Position numbers and translations under genes: made by a program
DNA from: Phanerochaete sordida
Taxonomy: Eukaryota; Basidiomycota; Agaricomycetes; Polyporales; Phanerochaetaceae
DNA: 64,000 nucleotides
Direction: 5' to 3'
Assembly (NCBI GenBank): GCA_019973155.2
Contig: BPQB01000013.1
Span: 124,001 to 188,000, forward strand
Notes under the pieces: generated by a model
What the model was told of the DNA's origin: nothing
The model's database searches: none
Seen by the model: the letters and a program-made list of their open reading frames with translations, nothing else
Shown: positions 61,875 through 64,000 of the stretch, one piece after another
Layout: each line of letters opens with the position of its first letter
Numbering within the stretch: the stretch's first letter is position 1

Positions 61875-63455
61875 ATGTCGGTCGTACCGGGTCAAGATGC
61901 CAAGGACAAGGTGCGAGAGTGCGCGAACTCCTCGTCAATTCTACGCTGATTCTGCGCTCTTCAGGGCAATGCGGCCTTCAAAAGCGGGGACTTCCCCGCA
62001 GCCATTGGACATTACACCGCAGCCATTCTCGCAGACCCCAGGAATCCGACTTACCCCCTGAACCGCGCCGCCGCATATCTCAAACTAGGCAAGTATGTAC
62101 GCGAGGTTGTGGTACGCGGTCCATGAGACTCAACCAGGGTGTAACGCAGAAATGAGGACGCAGAACGCGACTGCGATGCGACCATCAAGCTTGACCAGAA
62201 GAACGTGAAAGCATGGTTCAGGAGAGGGCAGGCGCGAGCTGCGGTTGACAAGCTGGAGGGTGCGAAAGATGGTGCGTGGCAAACCTCTTCGAGGCATCGC
62301 AGTGGCTCAGTCGCGCGCGCAGACTTCAAGCGGACCCTGCAACTCGACCCTGCAAATGCGGCTGCAAAGCAGGAGCTCGCAAAGGTCGAGGCTTTACTTC
62401 AATACCGTGCGGCGAATATTGGGAAGGTGAGTTTGCGCGTAGAGTGTCTCATATCGTGTCTCATGGCCTGCACAGAAGCGCACTCCCATCGACGTGACTG
62501 CCCCTTCAAGCTCGAAGCTCCCAGCACCGCCGACTGCTGCAGCGAGCCCTTCGAGCACTGGCCCAGCTCCGAGACGTCGCCGAGTCCCTATCAAAATAGT
62601 CGACACGTCCGCCTCTGGGCCGAGCTCTCCGCCACCCGCTCCGGCGCAGGCCAAAGCCATTCCGCAGCTGGAACCGCCCTCGAATACCGCTTCGGCGTCG
62701 ACGGCAGATGACTTCATGAAACCAGTGTCGACGCGGACGCTCAGTCCATCTACATCGTCCCTCCCCTCTCCATCTCCAGCACCTGCGCCGAAAGCAACAT
62801 CCTTCAAAGAACTCAAACAAACCCGCGAAGCGAACAAGTCCACCCCAGCCTCAGCTCCGCCTGCCACCTCAGCGCCACCTCGAGACACGCCCACGCCTGC
62901 TCCCACTCCGCCCCGCGCGACCGCAGGCGGCGGCATATTCCGGGCCAACGGCCAGCACACCGTATTCGACGCGAGCACGCGGGGCGCAAGCGCGCCGCGG
63001 AGCCAGGCCCAGCCCGCGCCGACGGCGGACGGCCAGGGCCCGATGACGCTCTTCGCGTTCAACCGTGCATGGGCCGCACTCGACTCGCCCGAGCGTAGAT
63101 GGGGCTTCCTTGTCGTGCGTGCATTGTTGAAACTTGTGAGCGTGATCTGATGTCTCGCGTGCAGGACAACGTCCCGCCCGCGTCGCTGCCCGCGATGTTC
63201 AAGACCTCCTTGGAGGCGCCGCACCTCGTCGCGATGCTCGAGACCTTCCGCTTCGTCCTCGCAGACGGTGATGACGCGGGAAAGGACAGGGTCAAGGCGT
63301 ACCTCTTAAACTTTGCGCGCGTGCCGCGCTTCAGCACGATCGTGATGTTCATGAACAGGGACGAGAAGGCGCTCGTGAAGGAGGTGTGGGACGGCGTGGG
63401 CCGCGCGGACGACCAGATTGAGGTCGGGGTGCGCAAGGTGTGGAGTGTGTTGTAG
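61875..63455 (+). CDS. RPAP3-like TPR co-chaperone (R2TP-associated)
   Basis: Starts MSVVPGQDAKDK and enters a TPR block: GNAAFKSGDFPAAIGHYTAA, NRAAAYLKLG, KNVKAWFRRGQARAA and TLQLDPANAAAKQELAK. This is the three-repeat arrangement that clamps the C-termini of Hsp90/Hsp70. A long disordered Pro/Ser/Thr-rich linker (TSASGPSSPPPAPAQAK and onward) leads to a C-terminal RPAP3_C domain: LFAFNRAWAALDSPERRWGF, PASLPAMFKTSLEAPHLVAM, VPRFSTIVMFMNRDEKAL, VRKVWSVL. RPAP3 homologues connect the R2TP complex to assembly of RNA polymerase II and PIKKs. Four introns; the first falls right after KDK. Spag1-like relatives share the layout, so the exact orthology is open. Confidence 0.85.
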
Positions 63456-63759
63456 CGAAGCTGTGTTGTTGCGTATTCTACTTTTCGTGTGTGTACGTAT
63501 CTGAACAACAGGATCTGCGTCCGTCGCTCCCTTGAGTCGATGATTGTTCATGAGAGTCCCAGGACTGTAATCAGCGACACCTCACGACACCCGTCCGGCG
63601 TGGGGGTTGGCATGGTGAGACGCGCAACTCGGAGCTGGAAATTTTGCATTTACCACGCACTCTTCCTTGCCACTCTCACATGCTTTCTGCTCCAGGCGTT
63701 CTCCTCCCAGATAGATTCGACTGTCGACAGTCGCTGCAACGCTCCCGTCTCCAGCCGCC
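63456..63759. other. Spacer upstream of the final F-box-like gene
   Basis: About 300 bp; no coding features. Probably the RPAP3-like 3' end and the promoter of the next gene. Confidence 0.35.
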
Positions 63760-64000
63760 ATGCAATCTCAAGTAAGTCCGGCCCAAGCGTTGTGTTGCAG
63801 CTGCTGCGAGATTGACTATGGGATGTACACAGGCAGTGCAAACTTCGAGAGCAGCTGACATCCCAGAAGAACTCTTCGAGCACATCCTCTGGTATGCCTG
63901 CTCAATCGGCGGGGGTCGCTCGAAGACAGGCCTCAAGAAGTCCGTCGCGGCTTCCGTCGCCCTGGTGTGCAGATACTGGGCCCGGCTCGCACGCGCCGAG
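63760..64000 (+). CDS. F-box-like protein, 5' end only (cut by window end)
   Basis: Exon 1 encodes MQSQ (63760-63771). A canonical intron (GTAAGTCC to TGTACACAG, ending near 63832) leads to AVQTSRAADIPEELFEHILWYACS and SVAASVALVCRYWARLARAE. The pattern DIPEELFEHIL plus ALVCRYWARLAR is the N-terminal F-box motif of mushroom F-box proteins. Too little is present to say more. It continues past base 64000. Confidence 0.65.

Overview
This window is nuclear DNA from a filamentous basidiomycete, most likely an agaricomycete close to the polypores. It carries dense protein-coding genes on both strands, mostly split by GT-AG introns of about 45-65 nt with CTNAC-type branch sites. The gene content fits: a mushroom-type BTB protein, F-box proteins, a Con-6 protein, a mushroom-type XPG/PIN nuclease, and a Crypton-like tyrosine recombinase whose relatives are common in mushrooms. 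I see no rRNA, tRNA, CRISPR array or prokaryotic operon. All gene models come from reading frames and splice signals by eye, so exact starts and some junctions are provisional.

Layout. 1-1539 holds no gene I can support. A cation-diffusion-facilitator transporter (14 exons, two of them microexons) fills 1540-3489. Next, on the minus strand, is a UBC/E2 protein whose 3' half lies at 3630-5145 and whose 5' half lies at 15410-16848. The halves join in frame through a donor at 15409 and an acceptor at 5146, so the gene has a 10.26-kb 'intron'. Inside that intron sit a hypothetical gene (ending 7325, +), an intact 749-residue Crypton-type tyrosine recombinase (7422-9965, -), and an XPG/GEN1-type nuclease with SUMO-interaction-like motifs in its tail (10264-12368, -). 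A 2.7-kb stretch without recognisable genes follows. ATTTACCG-type sequence lies at both edges of the interval and recurs as a cluster at 12.69-12.84 kb. This nested interval is the most unusual part of the window.

From 17.3 to 42.1 kb the content is mainly housekeeping: a GCK-type Ste20 kinase, AP-3 delta, a 2-oxoglutarate/Fe(II) oxygenase, two tandem paralogues of unknown function, an NXT1/NTF2-like mRNA-export factor, the splicing helicase Prp22, and a divergently transcribed DExH helicase of the DHX29/DHX57 class. A serine-rich unknown protein and a BTB/POZ protein follow.

From 42.3 to 64 kb are an F-box protein (with an 8-nt microexon), a tetraspanin, the cohesin loader Mau2/Scc4, an ISWI remodeller, a small FHA protein, an MLKL-like helical protein fused to a pseudokinase, a Con-6 gene with an apparent frameshift, an M19 dipeptidase (13-nt microexon and a probable GC-AG intron), an RPAP3-like TPR protein, and the start of another F-box-like gene cut by the window end.

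The genes do not form one pathway. RNA processing/export (Prp22, NXT1, DExH helicase), chromatin/cohesion (ISWI, Mau2) and trafficking (AP-3) genes are simply interspersed, often in divergent pairs sharing short promoters. The FHA protein followed by the MLKL-like pseudokinase on the same strand is the clearest candidate for a local signalling pair.
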